Source of the DNA: QALR01 sp900552255
GTDB taxonomy: Bacteria > Bacillota > Clostridia > Oscillospirales > CAG-272
Length of the DNA: 64,000 nt
NCBI GenBank assembly: GCA_048526005.1
Contig: DBFVEH010000005.1
Location: 1 to 64,000 of the forward strand
Direction: 5' to 3'
The translations under genes were made by a program, and so were the position numbers. Below the pieces are notes generated by a model that had not been told where the DNA came from, did not search any database, and saw only the letters and a program-made list of their open reading frames with translations. Positions 6,557 through 15,297 of this stretch are shown piece after piece. Position 1 is the first letter of the stretch. Each line of letters opens with the position of its first letter.

Positions 6557-7892
6557 GAAGTCTGCCTACATAGTAAAAGCATTTAATAAAGATGGGGAAT
6601 TGATTATAAAAAATACGCTTACGCAAAAAATATTGAAAGCTCATCCTGAACATATTTCCGATGTAGAAAATGCGTTGAACCGAAGTTACGAAGGGGTTGA
6701 AATTTTAGAAGGTATACCAGAAAAATTATATCAAAATGGATTTATTATTGAAGGGAATGTAGATGAAGATTTAATTGTAGACTATACATTTAATCAATAT
6801 TCTTATGGAAGTAATATCTTAGAGTTGACTGTATTGCCAACGAATGCCTGTAATTTTGATTGTGTATATTGTTACCAAAAAGAACCTTATTTTTGTATGA
6901 CGGATCATACTGTAGACAATCTTATTAAATTTATTGAAAAACATATAAATGAGTATTCTGGATTGTTGATTTCATGGTTCGGGGGCGAGCCGTTGCTTGC
7001 CAAAAAGATTATCATTCAAGTGATGGACCGGGTTAGAGATATTTGCAGAAAAAATAAAAAACCGTTTTATTCAAGTATTACTACAAACGGTTATGAGTTG
7101 GATTTATCTACATTTGAAAGCTTAGTTGCCAATCATGTTAGATTTTTTCAAATAACAGTTGATGGCCCCAAAGATATACATAATCGTCAACGTCCTCATA
7201 AAACAAAACCGGATTCGTTTGAGACGATTATGAGAAATTTGACTGATATCAAGCGGACAATGACAAAACATAGATTTATTATTGCTGTTCGCGTGAATGT
7301 TTCCTCGGCGCTTAGGTCTTATCTGAACGAGTTTATAGAATTTTTATATACACAATTTGGGAATGACAAGCATTTTACAATTGTATGGGAGTTTATCAGG
7401 GATTGGGGAGGAGATAAAATAGAAAATAATAAGGATCTTATGATGGATCATAAATTATCAAATCAATGGTTAGATACTTTATCTAATAAAGGTTTTGAAA
7501 TCAATAAAGGTTTTGCTCGAAATAATATATCGGAATCGCTTTGCACCGCTTCTAAGAAAAATGGATTTGTTATTAATCATGACGGCGGAGTTTATAAGTG
7601 TGCAATGGTAGTTGAAAATGAAGAAATGAAAGCGATTAATAGAATAGGGTATATTACTTCTGATGGAGATATGTCATTAGATCTATCTAAAATGGTAAAA
7701 TGGTTAGGGCGAGATCCTGTAGATAAAGAGTGTGTGAAATGTCAGCATTATCCAGAGTGTATGGGGGTGAGTTGTCCGTTATCAACACGTATTTTAAAGA
7801 ATCCGAAGCATTGCAGCGAAACATTTATAGATGATTATGAAATGATATTAAGAAATGTTGACGCAATCAATAATATAGAGTACGTAGTGTAG
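6546..7892 (+). CDS. ccpM: Radical SAM/SPASM peptide maturase (CcpM-like)
   Basis: 448 residues from ATG 6546, chosen because AAAAGGAG lies just upstream. The N-terminal 100 residues look like a peptide-recognition region. The radical SAM cluster site is CNFDCVYC (Cys102, Cys106, Cys109), followed by SWFGGEPLL, the usual SAM-binding region, and TTNGYEL. The C-terminal region has the SPASM-type cysteines: SLCTASKKNG, YKCAMVV, ECVKCQHYPEC, SCPLSTR and HCSETF, enough for two auxiliary iron-sulfur clusters. It should modify the Cys-rich precursor encoded just upstream, most likely by thioether formation as in sactipeptide maturases. The match to the Cys-rich peptide maturase family (TIGR04068-like) is by gene set and architecture. 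Confidence 0.85.
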   Translation: MSYKKSAYIVKAFNKDGELIIKNTLTQKILKAHPEHISDVENALNRSYEGVEILEGIPEKLYQNGFIIEGNVDEDLIVDYTFNQYSYGSNILELTVLPTNACNFDCVYCYQKEPYFCMTDHTVDNLIKFIEKHINEYSGLLISWFGGEPLLAKKIIIQVMDRVRDICRKNKKPFYSSITTNGYELDLSTFESLVANHVRFFQITVDGPKDIHNRQRPHKTKPDSFETIMRNLTDIKRTMTKHRFIIAVRVNVSSALRSYLNEFIEFLYTQFGNDKHFTIVWEFIRDWGGDKIENNKDLMMDHKLSNQWLDTLSNKGFEINKGFARNNISESLCTASKKNGFVINHDGGVYKCAMVVENEEMKAINRIGYITSDGDMSLDLSKMVKWLGRDPVDKECVKCQHYPECMGVSCPLSTRILKNPKHCSETFIDDYEMILRNVDAINNIEYVV

Positions 7893-7909
7893 ACGGAGGT
7901 TACATTGTT

Positions 7910-9739
7910 TTGGAAAATCTTACAATTGCTATTATTGACAGCGGAGTAGATAAAATGGACCATTACCGAGGAATATCTATATATTTAGATGATAATACTG
8001 GTTCGTATAAAATTTGCGACGATTTCAATGATCAAAATGGACATGGAACCATTGTTGCTAATATTATAGAATCTCATATTCAATGTGCAGATTTGTTTAT
8101 TGTAAAGATATTTGGAGATGAAGAAGAAATAGAAACCGAAAAACTTATCTTTGCTTTGGATTATTTAGCATGTGAAATTCATCCCCAATTGATACATTTA
8201 AGTATGGGCGTTTCATTTTGTGATAGAATTGGGGATTTAAAAGTAATATGCGAAAATTTGGCGAGAGAGGGTACTATCATTATTTCTGCATACGATAATG
8301 ATGGGTCGCTATCATATCCTGCTGCATTTTCATCGGTCATAGGAGTTGAAAGTTCCTCCAAAATTAGAAAAACTACGGAATATTTCTTTTTGCAGGAATC
8401 ACCAATTAATATTGCGGCAATCGGCGTAGCACAGAGATTGAAAGGCAAAGAGGATCGATACTTTGATGTTGTAGGTTCAAGCTTTGCTGCGCCATATATA
8501 ACCGCTATTATCGCAAATATGCTTCAAAAAGAACAGACCATGCTGTCAATAAAAGAAGTCCTTTTGAAATTACAAGAAAATGCAAAGGAAGTATATACTT
8601 ATTCGAGAAATTCTCCCATTGAGGGGTCATTTCCCATTAAATGTGCGATTGTTTTACCATATAATAAAGAAATCAATACTTTGGTTCGTTTTAAAGACGA
8701 ATTGGATTTTGAATTATTTGGCGTTTATGATTTAAAGTTTTTGAATAATATTGGTAAAGAAATTATATTAGAGCAGAAAAGTGTTAAAATTGAGCCGATT
8801 GATAAAATTCCGTGGACGGAAGCTTTTGATACGGTAGTATTGGGACATTTAGAAGAGTTGAACTCTATTTCACACCGAGATTATACAGAAAAAATTGTAA
8901 ATTGCTGTATTAAATACCGTAAAAATCTTTATTCTTTTGACCAATTAAATACGGAGCAGCAAATTCGATTTAAAAATGCTAATCTGAAATTTTTCACGCC
9001 AACGATAACAAAAAAGAATGTTCCATATAATCAAGAGGGAAAATTGCGTCAAATTGCGAAGCCCATTTTATGCGTAGCCGGAACATCATCAAAACAAGGA
9101 AAATTCAGCCTTCAAATGCGGTTAAAGAATTCAATGAAAAAGCAAGTTCGCGTTGGAATGCTATCAACAGAGCCTTCAGGATATTTACTTGGAGCAGATG
9201 TTGTTTTTCCTGTGGGATATAATTCTACTGTTTCCCTTGAAAATGGAGATCAATATATCGCTTCCATTAACGCTGCCATGGGAATGATTGAGGATAAAAA
9301 TGTTGATCTTATCATTACCGGGCTGCAATCTCAGACGATTCCAATGAAATTGTGTAATCTTCGAGATATGGTCCTTTGCAATCATTATTGTTTGCTTGGC
9401 ATTAATCCAGATGTTGTGGTTTTGGTCGTTAATGTTTTTGACGATTTTGACTATATTAAGAGAACAATTCATTATTTGGAAAATATTATTGTGTGTGATG
9501 TCATCTCTATCGTTGTATTTCCAATAATGCGAACATTCAAATGGAATACTTTGGGAGATTTATCTGTTCGTTATAACGAAGATGTTTTGCAGGACTTTAA
9601 AGAAAGATTGGGCAGTTTTTTAGACAAACCGATTTTTGTTCTGGACAATGACAAGGACATGGACGCATTGGTTTCTATATGTTTTGGCTATTTTTTGAAG
9701 GAAGAAAAAACAATAATGGAGAATTATGATGAACAATAG
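7910..9739 (+). CDS. Subtilisin-like protease fused to a P-loop-like domain, peptide maturation protein
   Basis: 609 residues from TTG 7910 with a good ribosome site (ACGGAGG). Residues 1-215 are a compact S8 serine protease: Asp10 in IIDSGVD, His45 in GHGTIVAN, oxyanion Asn130 in SAYDNDG and Ser191 in GSSFAAP, so the triad is complete. There is no signal peptide or propeptide, so it acts in the cytoplasm, probably on the leader of the precursor. Residues about 240-609 are a second part with GTSSKQGK (391-398), a Walker-A-like loop that recalls DUF1611-type proteins but lacks the Ser/Thr directly after Lys. A protein of this fused type belongs to the Clo7bot set (TIGR04066-like, from memory). 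It overlaps the next gene by 14 bases. Confidence 0.75.
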   Translation: MENLTIAIIDSGVDKMDHYRGISIYLDDNTGSYKICDDFNDQNGHGTIVANIIESHIQCADLFIVKIFGDEEEIETEKLIFALDYLACEIHPQLIHLSMGVSFCDRIGDLKVICENLAREGTIIISAYDNDGSLSYPAAFSSVIGVESSSKIRKTTEYFFLQESPINIAAIGVAQRLKGKEDRYFDVVGSSFAAPYITAIIANMLQKEQTMLSIKEVLLKLQENAKEVYTYSRNSPIEGSFPIKCAIVLPYNKEINTLVRFKDELDFELFGVYDLKFLNNIGKEIILEQKSVKIEPIDKIPWTEAFDTVVLGHLEELNSISHRDYTEKIVNCCIKYRKNLYSFDQLNTEQQIRFKNANLKFFTPTITKKNVPYNQEGKLRQIAKPILCVAGTSSKQGKFSLQMRLKNSMKKQVRVGMLSTEPSGYLLGADVVFPVGYNSTVSLENGDQYIASINAAMGMIEDKNVDLIITGLQSQTIPMKLCNLRDMVLCNHYCLLGINPDVVVLVVNVFDDFDYIKRTIHYLENIIVCDVISIVVFPIMRTFKWNTLGDLSVRYNEDVLQDFKERLGSFLDKPIFVLDNDKDMDALVSICFGYFLKEEKTIMENYDEQ

Positions 9740-11564
9740 AAAAAAGCAACAAAAAGCGTCACATTCTCTTGCGGACAACATTGGATATATATATAAATTA
9801 CAATGGAAACATAGCCCTCTTTCCTTGGTATTTCTTGTCCTCACGATACCGGTTTCAATTGGAATTTCCTTTTTGGGAATATATTTGCCAAAGATAGTAG
9901 TATCACAGGTAATGAACTATGAGGATCTTTACAGTGCACTTTGGCCGATTGTCGTTATTGGGCTTGCGATTTTGGTGTTAACGCTCTTTGAAAAATTAAT
10001 ATCTACAATGAGCTCCGCTTTTTTATCAAAATTTAGAGATGCACTTGAAAATATGAAAAACAAAAAATGCCTTAACACAGATTATGAGAATCTTGAATCG
10101 CCAAAATTTAGAGTTTTAATGGGACGGGCAAATGAAGCATTATGGGGCTCCAATATGGGTTCCACGGTAGAACGGATGAGTTCTGGCAGCATTGCTATGA
10201 TTACAAGCATATTAAATGGGGTTTTATTTGGAGCCATATTGACATTTGCAAATCCAATTCTTATTGTGGTATTAATAGCAATTCCGGCTGTTCATTACTA
10301 TTCACTGAAATGGGTTCAAAAATTTCAGTATCATTCAAAAGAATTTACTGCACCGCTTGATAAAAAGCTTTGGTATCTTGCGCGAAATGCAAGCCATTAT
10401 GATGCTGCCAAAGATATTCGCATATATAATATGAAAGATTGGCTCCTCAATATGTACCATATGCTGTCGAAAGAAAGACTTTCGTGGGATGTCAAAGTAT
10501 TCAGAAGACAATTTTTTATCAGTCTTTTAGATGGTTTTCTTATTTTAATTCGAGATGGCATAGCATACTTTGTTTTAATTATGATGGTGATAAACAATGA
10601 AATTGCGATTGATGATTTTGTTTTGTATTTTTCCTCTGTAGGGGCTTTTACAGGAACGCTTAGTTCTATTATCAATCAGTTTGCCTCTTTAAATGCAACC
10701 AGTCTTATTACTTGTGATTTAAGAGATTTTCTGGATTACCCCGAAAAAGAAAATAGCTCAGAAACGGAAGAAAACTATGATTTAAACTCTGTTCATGAAA
10801 TTAAAGTCAAAAATTTATTTTATTCCTATCCAGGCGCAGAAAAACCAACCTTATCCAATTTAAACTGTACGATTAAACCGGGAGAAAAAATTGCAATTGT
10901 CGGATTGAACGGCGCAGGCAAAACGACATTTATAAAATTGCTGACAGGACTGTATACGCCAACATCCGGGAATATTTTGCTGGATGAAATTTCTATTAGC
11001 CATTATGAAAAACAGGATTATTATTCTATGTTTTCTGTGGTTTTTCAAGATCATAAGCTAATGCCGATTTCAATTGTTGAAACCGTTGCATGTACGGAGG
11101 CACATCTTGCCAATAGAAATCGAGTAATTGAGTGTTTGCAAAAGGCTGAGTTATATGATAAAATTTTAAAATTACCAAATGGGATTGATACACTGATCAA
11201 TCGCCAAATCAATGAAAATGGCATTGAACTTTCTGGAGGCGAATATCAAAAATTACTGTTAGCAAGAGCCCTTTATAAAAATTCGTCCATTTTGATTTTG
11301 GATGAACCTACAGCCGCAATAGATCCTATTTCGGAGAGTATTCTTTATAATAAATATAGCGATTTGTTTAAAAATAAAACAGCTATTTTTATTTCACATC
11401 GATTAGCTTCGACTCAATTCTGCGATCGAATTTTCTATATGCAAAGCGGACAAATTTTAGAAGTAGGCACACATGACGAATTGCTCGCACTAAATGGTGA
11501 GTATAAAAGGCTTTATGATGTTCAGAGTCAATATTACCGTTCAGATGGGGGAGATGCCAAGTGA
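9726..11564 (+). CDS. ABC exporter half-molecule 1 (membrane plus ATPase)
   Basis: 612 residues; ATG 9726 or 9729, both behind GGAG. The N-terminal about 340 residues hold the membrane domain (hydrophobic blocks near 30-55, 75-95, 155-200 and 275-310), and the C-terminal part is an ABC ATPase with Walker A GLNGAGKTT, signature LSGGEYQK, Walker B LILDEPTAAIDP and an H-loop ISHRLAS. There is no C39 protease domain, in keeping with a separate S8 protease next door. It should form a heterodimer with the following gene and export the finished peptide. Confidence 0.85.
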   Translation: MMNNRKKQQKASHSLADNIGYIYKLQWKHSPLSLVFLVLTIPVSIGISFLGIYLPKIVVSQVMNYEDLYSALWPIVVIGLAILVLTLFEKLISTMSSAFLSKFRDALENMKNKKCLNTDYENLESPKFRVLMGRANEALWGSNMGSTVERMSSGSIAMITSILNGVLFGAILTFANPILIVVLIAIPAVHYYSLKWVQKFQYHSKEFTAPLDKKLWYLARNASHYDAAKDIRIYNMKDWLLNMYHMLSKERLSWDVKVFRRQFFISLLDGFLILIRDGIAYFVLIMMVINNEIAIDDFVLYFSSVGAFTGTLSSIINQFASLNATSLITCDLRDFLDYPEKENSSETEENYDLNSVHEIKVKNLFYSYPGAEKPTLSNLNCTIKPGEKIAIVGLNGAGKTTFIKLLTGLYTPTSGNILLDEISISHYEKQDYYSMFSVVFQDHKLMPISIVETVACTEAHLANRNRVIECLQKAELYDKILKLPNGIDTLINRQINENGIELSGGEYQKLLLARALYKNSSILILDEPTAAIDPISESILYNKYSDLFKNKTAIFISHRLASTQFCDRIFYMQSGQILEVGTHDELLALNGEYKRLYDVQSQYYRSDGGDAK

Positions 11565-13369
11565 AAAAACTCATGCAGAATATAAAAGTTCTATTAAGGG
11601 GAATTTCATATCTTTTTCAAATTGAAAAACGGTATGCTATATTACATATCGTGTCTTCTTTGCTTTCTCCGATACAACCATATATCAACATATACATGGT
11701 TTCTATCATTTTGAATGAGTTGTCAGAGCGCCGGGATAAGACAGTGCTTTTAATTTATATAGGAATAACGATTGCTGCAAATTTTATATTTAAAATTGTA
11801 ATTTCTGCACTAAATATGGCCACAAATTATCGTTCTGGACAGTTTTACAAGAATGAAAAAATGTTTTTTGCTCAGAAAGCAATGACAATGGACTTTAAAG
11901 ATGTAGAGTCTACTGAGATACATGCATTGCTTGAAAGAATACAAAACGAAAGCCAAAATGGCTATAATATGTATTATCTTATCAAGTTTTCTGGACAACT
12001 TATCAGTAGTATTTCATCGGTGGTTACATCTGTATCACTCAGCTTAAACTTAATTATTGATCATAGAATCAATTTGTATGCCAAAATGGGATTATTGTGT
12101 TGTGTTGTGCTTGTCATTGTTTTAACCTATTATACCACAAAGAAAACGAACAAAAAAACATTAGATATGTATGAATCCTTGATCCCATGCAATGTAAAAT
12201 ACAATTTTTATAATGATTACAACGAGGATTATAACGTTGGAAAAGACATTAGAATATACAATTTACAGAATTATGTGTTAGGTATTCAAAAACAGCAAAT
12301 AGATTTTTCTACGAATCTTTTAATAAAGACAAAAAAAGAAACGTTAAAGTATGTGTTTATCAGTACATTTGTGAATCATTTGCTTAAAATTGGTGTCTAT
12401 GTTTTTGTATTTTTTGCTTGTATATCTGGAAGTGTAGGAGTTGGAGATATAACACGTTATGTGAGCTGCATTACCTTGTTGGTTATAACTGCAGGAGAAC
12501 TGATTTCACAATTCCAGTCCTTGATAAATAACAACAAATATTTGGAACGCTATTTTCAATATTTTGATATTCCATCCTCGCAAGAACGCAAGGGGGGGAT
12601 TCCGGTTACAGGAGGAAAACACGAATTTGAATTTAAAAATGTGACTTTTCGATATCCTAATACGAAAGTTGATGCTTTGAAGAATATTTCATTTAAAATT
12701 CATTCTGGAGAGCGCATTTCAGTGGTTGGTATGAACGGCAGTGGAAAAACCACAATGATAAAACTTTTGTGCCGCTTATATGAACCGTGTGATGGTGAAA
12801 TACTGTTAGACGGAATCAACATAAAAGAATATATCTATAACGATTACATGCGCCTTCTTGGTGTAATTTTTCAAGACTTTAAAATTTTTTCATTTTCGTT
12901 AGGCCAAAATATTGTGGTTAGTGATAATATGGATCGTCAGTCGATAGAAATTGTATTGAAAAAGGCAGGTCTTGCAACTTTCTTGGAGAAATTGCCATTT
13001 GGAATTGAAACGCCCTTATATCGGGATTTTGACGAAAGAGGCTTGGAGATTTCTGGGGGAGAGGCGCAAAAAATTGCGTTAGCAAGAGTTTTATATAAAG
13101 ATGCAGCTATCATGATTTTGGATGAGCCAACTGCTGCTTTGGATCCCATTTCTGAAAACGATATATATCAACGCTTCAACTCAGTGGTTGAAGATAAGTC
13201 TGTTATCTATATTTCACATCGATTAGCATCTTGTACATTTTGTGATAGAATATTGGTTTTCAGTGAAGGGAATTTGGTTCAGAATGGCACCCATCATGAG
13301 TTGGTTAAAAATAAAGATGGAATATATTTTAAATTATGGAATGCACAAGCACAGTATTATATAAAATAA
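11561..13369 (+). CDS. ABC exporter half-molecule 2 (membrane plus ATPase)
   Basis: 602 residues from GTG 11561, which overlaps the stop of the first exporter gene in a GTGA; GGGGGAG lies upstream. Membrane domain over about the first 330 residues, then Walker A GMNGSGKTT, signature ISGGEAQK, Walker B MILDEPTAALDP and ISHRLAS. Both ATP sites look complete, unlike heterodimers with one degenerate site. It is the last intact gene of the cluster; a very short frame at 13386 may be a truncated next gene. Confidence 0.85.
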   Translation: MKKLMQNIKVLLRGISYLFQIEKRYAILHIVSSLLSPIQPYINIYMVSIILNELSERRDKTVLLIYIGITIAANFIFKIVISALNMATNYRSGQFYKNEKMFFAQKAMTMDFKDVESTEIHALLERIQNESQNGYNMYYLIKFSGQLISSISSVVTSVSLSLNLIIDHRINLYAKMGLLCCVVLVIVLTYYTTKKTNKKTLDMYESLIPCNVKYNFYNDYNEDYNVGKDIRIYNLQNYVLGIQKQQIDFSTNLLIKTKKETLKYVFISTFVNHLLKIGVYVFVFFACISGSVGVGDITRYVSCITLLVITAGELISQFQSLINNNKYLERYFQYFDIPSSQERKGGIPVTGGKHEFEFKNVTFRYPNTKVDALKNISFKIHSGERISVVGMNGSGKTTMIKLLCRLYEPCDGEILLDGINIKEYIYNDYMRLLGVIFQDFKIFSFSLGQNIVVSDNMDRQSIEIVLKKAGLATFLEKLPFGIETPLYRDFDERGLEISGGEAQKIALARVLYKDAAIMILDEPTAALDPISENDIYQRFNSVVEDKSVIYISHRLASCTFCDRILVFSEGNLVQNGTHHELVKNKDGIYFKLWNAQAQYYIK

Positions 13370-13385
13370 CGAGGGGGTTATTTTA

Positions 13386-13469
13386 TTGCTAATTTTAAAT
13401 TGTTCGAATCTTTTTTCTAAATTCGTTCTTGACACGATACTGATACATGCCTTCGCTACTGGATACTAA
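13386..13469 (+). pseudogene. Possible truncated next gene of the cluster
   Basis: TTG 13386 sits 8 bases after GAGGGGG and opens a 27-codon frame with NCSNLFSKFVLDTILIH, stopping at 13467-13469. TTG and GTG starts are used by two genes just upstream, so translation is possible. It may be the start of a further gene cut off by the element boundary, or chance. Confidence 0.25.
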
Positions 13470-13517
13470 CGCTGTTCAGCAGGAACAAGAGCATATCAGA
13501 ACACAATGCGTTCGTTC

Positions 13518-13543
13518 AAAACCCTTGTAATATCAAGGGTTTT
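13518..13543 (+). terminator. Hairpin near the element end
   Basis: AAAACCCTTG (13518-13527) and CAAGGGTTTT (13534-13543) form a perfect 10-bp stem with a 6-base loop, A-rich on the left and ending in T4. It could end the exporter transcript in both directions. Confidence 0.6.
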
Positions 13544-13586
13544 CGGCGTCGTGAAACTGTGCTTTGAGAATATTATATGTTTTGGC

Positions 13587-13629
13587 TCTAAGCGAAAGGC
13601 CGGCGGTTCGAATCCGCCCAGAGACGCCA
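13587..13629 (+). other. Displaced 3' part of a tRNA-Arg(TCT), probable attachment site
   Basis: The sequence from TCTAA runs through an anticodon-stem 3' strand GCGAA, variable loop AGGCC, a perfect T arm (GGCGG-TTCGAAT-CCGCC), the acceptor 3' strand CAGAGAC, G and CCA. The 5' half of the tRNA (which should start GTCTCTG) is missing; the bases before TCT do not fit a tRNA. A fragment that begins exactly at the anticodon is what tyrosine-recombinase elements leave when they integrate into a tRNA gene. Because it reads on the plus strand, the element should lie to the left and the intact gene beyond the window. Confidence 0.75.
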
Positions 13630-13633
13630 ATCA

Positions 13634-13677
13634 AATTCCCTGACTCGTAATTTACGGGTTGGGGAATTAATTTTTTT
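13634..13677 (+). terminator. Terminator of the original tRNA-Arg gene
   Basis: AATTCCC (13634-13640) pairs with GGGAATT (13662-13668), with a further ACTCGTAA/TTACGGGT dyad inside, and a run of seven T follows. It is 5 bases after the CCA of the tRNA remnant, the expected place for the terminator of the native tRNA gene. Confidence 0.7.
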
Positions 13678-13881
13678 ATATGTTTTTTGTTTATATTGGT
13701 CTGTGTTATTGATAAAACCTTGAAATTAGAGAAATTTATATAGAAAAATAAGGAAAAAAGAATTGTTTTGTCGAACGATTTATTAAAAAATTTTGAATTT
13801 ATGTTGACATTTATATGTTTTTGTTGTTTACTGTTAATAGTTGACGATTTGAAATTATTAAAGTGAGAAAGGAAGTGGGTT

Positions 13882-14598
13882 ATGAAAATCAAGTTAAAAT
13901 TATGTGTTGTTTTGTTAATGGTTGCTTTACTGATTTCGAATTGCGTTATGGGGGTTTTTGCTCACGAAATGTTTGTGAATTCTTCGGGAGTTCCTATTGT
14001 CATGACTTTTCAAGATGTAAATACGAGCGGAGCACCTGCTTTAAGAGTATACTATGGTTATATGCATGATCATGGTCCTTCTATCTATTATAGCAATGCA
14101 ATTAATGCGATGAATTCATGGAATGGTATCGGCACAAAGGGAGTGACGGTTTCCATTGAGTCACAAAATCAGATTTTTGGTGGAGGCGGACAAAACATTA
14201 CGATTAAAACAGATGCGACAGTATGGGCAAACTATGGTTTAGGAACATCAACATTGGGCATGACTGAATTGATAGATACAAATAATTTAAAGGTAACAAC
14301 GGTAAATTCTGCAATTAATTCCACAAGAATAATTAAAACCGCAAATATTTATTTAAATCCTTCTGCAGATGTTTTTAGTTTAGGGACTACCAATCAAACA
14401 GTAATTGATAATAGAATACAAAAAACGATTGCACATGAAATCGGGCATGCGATGGGACTTGGCCATCCTGATACAACTTACGATATTATTTCAACGGCTA
14501 CATATTCATTGATGCGGCAGGGCTTTCCGGATCAGGTGAGAAGCGGGATCGTTCCGCAGAATCACGAAAAATCCGATATATACAACAAATATAAATAA
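13882..14598 (+). CDS. Secreted M10-type (matrixin-like) zinc metallopeptidase
   Basis: 238 residues from ATG 13882 (GAAAGGAAG upstream). A signal peptide (residues 1-27, ending VFAHE) leads into a single compact metallopeptidase domain. The zinc site is HEIGHAMGLGH (His185, Glu186, His189, His195), the metzincin pattern with a Pro after the third His, and SLMRQG about 20 residues on is the Met-turn. There is no propeptide cysteine switch or repeat domain. It is AT-rich like the island to its left, although it lies on the chromosomal side of the tRNA remnant. The lipoprotein gene 15 bases downstream is probably cotranscribed. Confidence 0.85.
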   Translation: MKIKLKLCVVLLMVALLISNCVMGVFAHEMFVNSSGVPIVMTFQDVNTSGAPALRVYYGYMHDHGPSIYYSNAINAMNSWNGIGTKGVTVSIESQNQIFGGGGQNITIKTDATVWANYGLGTSTLGMTELIDTNNLKVTTVNSAINSTRIIKTANIYLNPSADVFSLGTTNQTVIDNRIQKTIAHEIGHAMGLGHPDTTYDIISTATYSLMRQGFPDQVRSGIVPQNHEKSDIYNKYK

Positions 14599-14613
14599 AG
14601 GAGAACGTGCGAT

Positions 14614-15240
14614 ATGAAAAAAATAGCCATCCTTTTGGTCTGCGCAACGGTTCTTGCCCTTTTGCTCGGCTGCACGGGATGCGGGGAGCAAAAAGCGGCG
14701 GAGCGGCTGTCCGATTCCGGAATTGACGCACTGCGCACGGAATATCTCCTGATTTCTGAAAGTCAGATGCAGCTGGATTATGCAATGTTTGATCTCGAAA
14801 CGCGGCTTGAAATCATTCCGATTTTGGCGGAAATCGAGGTGCTTCAAGCGCTGCCGGATTATACCGTGACGGTGACGCACACGATAAGCGAAACCGAAAC
14901 CTACACGGAGGAGCTTCTGTTTCATCAGTTCGAGGTAAAGCTTCATGACGTGTGGATTAACCGTACCGGTGCGGAGCTTCCGGAAACGCTCGTCATCTGC
15001 TTTGCGGATATCTTTGCTTCGTCTTATCCGGAGCTGGACGTTCATGATCATGCGGTCGTATCCTTGAGCGAATCGCGCGGCTCGCATACCGGTAAATATC
15101 ATTTTAGCGATGAAACTGCATATTATATGACAGACACCGGTTACCTGCTCTCGGTCTATGAGGAGCGCGGCACACGTCTTTCCGGTCTTTCCAAAAATGC
15201 GTTTGAAAGCAGGATTACAGGTCTTTTGTCCGTAAAATAA
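14614..15240 (+). CDS. Predicted lipoprotein
   Basis: 208 residues from ATG 14614 with AAAGGAGAA upstream. The N-terminus is a lipoprotein signal, LLVCATVLALLLGC, with the lipid-bearing Cys at about residue 20. The mature part is acidic with no domain I recognise (blocks such as YTVTVTHTISETETYTEELL and YELD-type strands). It follows the metallopeptidase after 15 bases but is much richer in GC, so the pair straddles a compositional boundary. The role is unknown; a partner or target of the peptidase is speculation. Confidence 0.6.
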   Translation: MKKIAILLVCATVLALLLGCTGCGEQKAAERLSDSGIDALRTEYLLISESQMQLDYAMFDLETRLEIIPILAEIEVLQALPDYTVTVTHTISETETYTEELLFHQFEVKLHDVWINRTGAELPETLVICFADIFASSYPELDVHDHAVVSLSESRGSHTGKYHFSDETAYYMTDTGYLLSVYEERGTRLSGLSKNAFESRITGLLSVK

Positions 15241-15243
15241 AAA

Positions 15244-15279
15244 AGAGCGCCCGGCGTTTTACGCCGGGCGCTCTCTTTT
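15244..15279 (+). terminator. Bidirectional terminator
   Basis: AGAGCGCCCGGCG (15244-15256) pairs perfectly with CGCCGGGCGCTCT (15262-15274), with A4 before and T4 after. It separates the convergent lipoprotein and acetyltransferase genes. Confidence 0.9.
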
Positions 15280-15297
15280 GGAATGATAACGTAAATT

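Larger units (their letters stand above)
13370..13881. other. 510-bp junction region: element end, tRNA-Arg remnant and terminator
   Basis: No complete gene. From left: a ribosome-site-like GAGGGGG at 13371 followed by a 27-codon frame (TTG 13386 to TAA 13469), a hairpin (13518-13543), the 3' part of a tRNA-Arg (13587-13629), a terminator (13634-13668) and an AT-rich stretch leading to the gene at 13882, with TTGACA at 13804-13809 but no good -10. Confidence 0.5.

Noticed and set aside
13430..13530. A frame ending in TNAVQQEQEHIRTQ as an integrase tail next to the tRNA remnant
   Set aside because: The catalytic blocks of an integrase are missing and the frame has a stop upstream; too weak to claim.
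13533..13892. A 119-codon minus-strand frame containing SGRIRTAGLSLRAK
   Set aside because: This motif is the reverse translation of tRNA T-arm sequence (the tRNA-Arg remnant); it is a frequent false gene.
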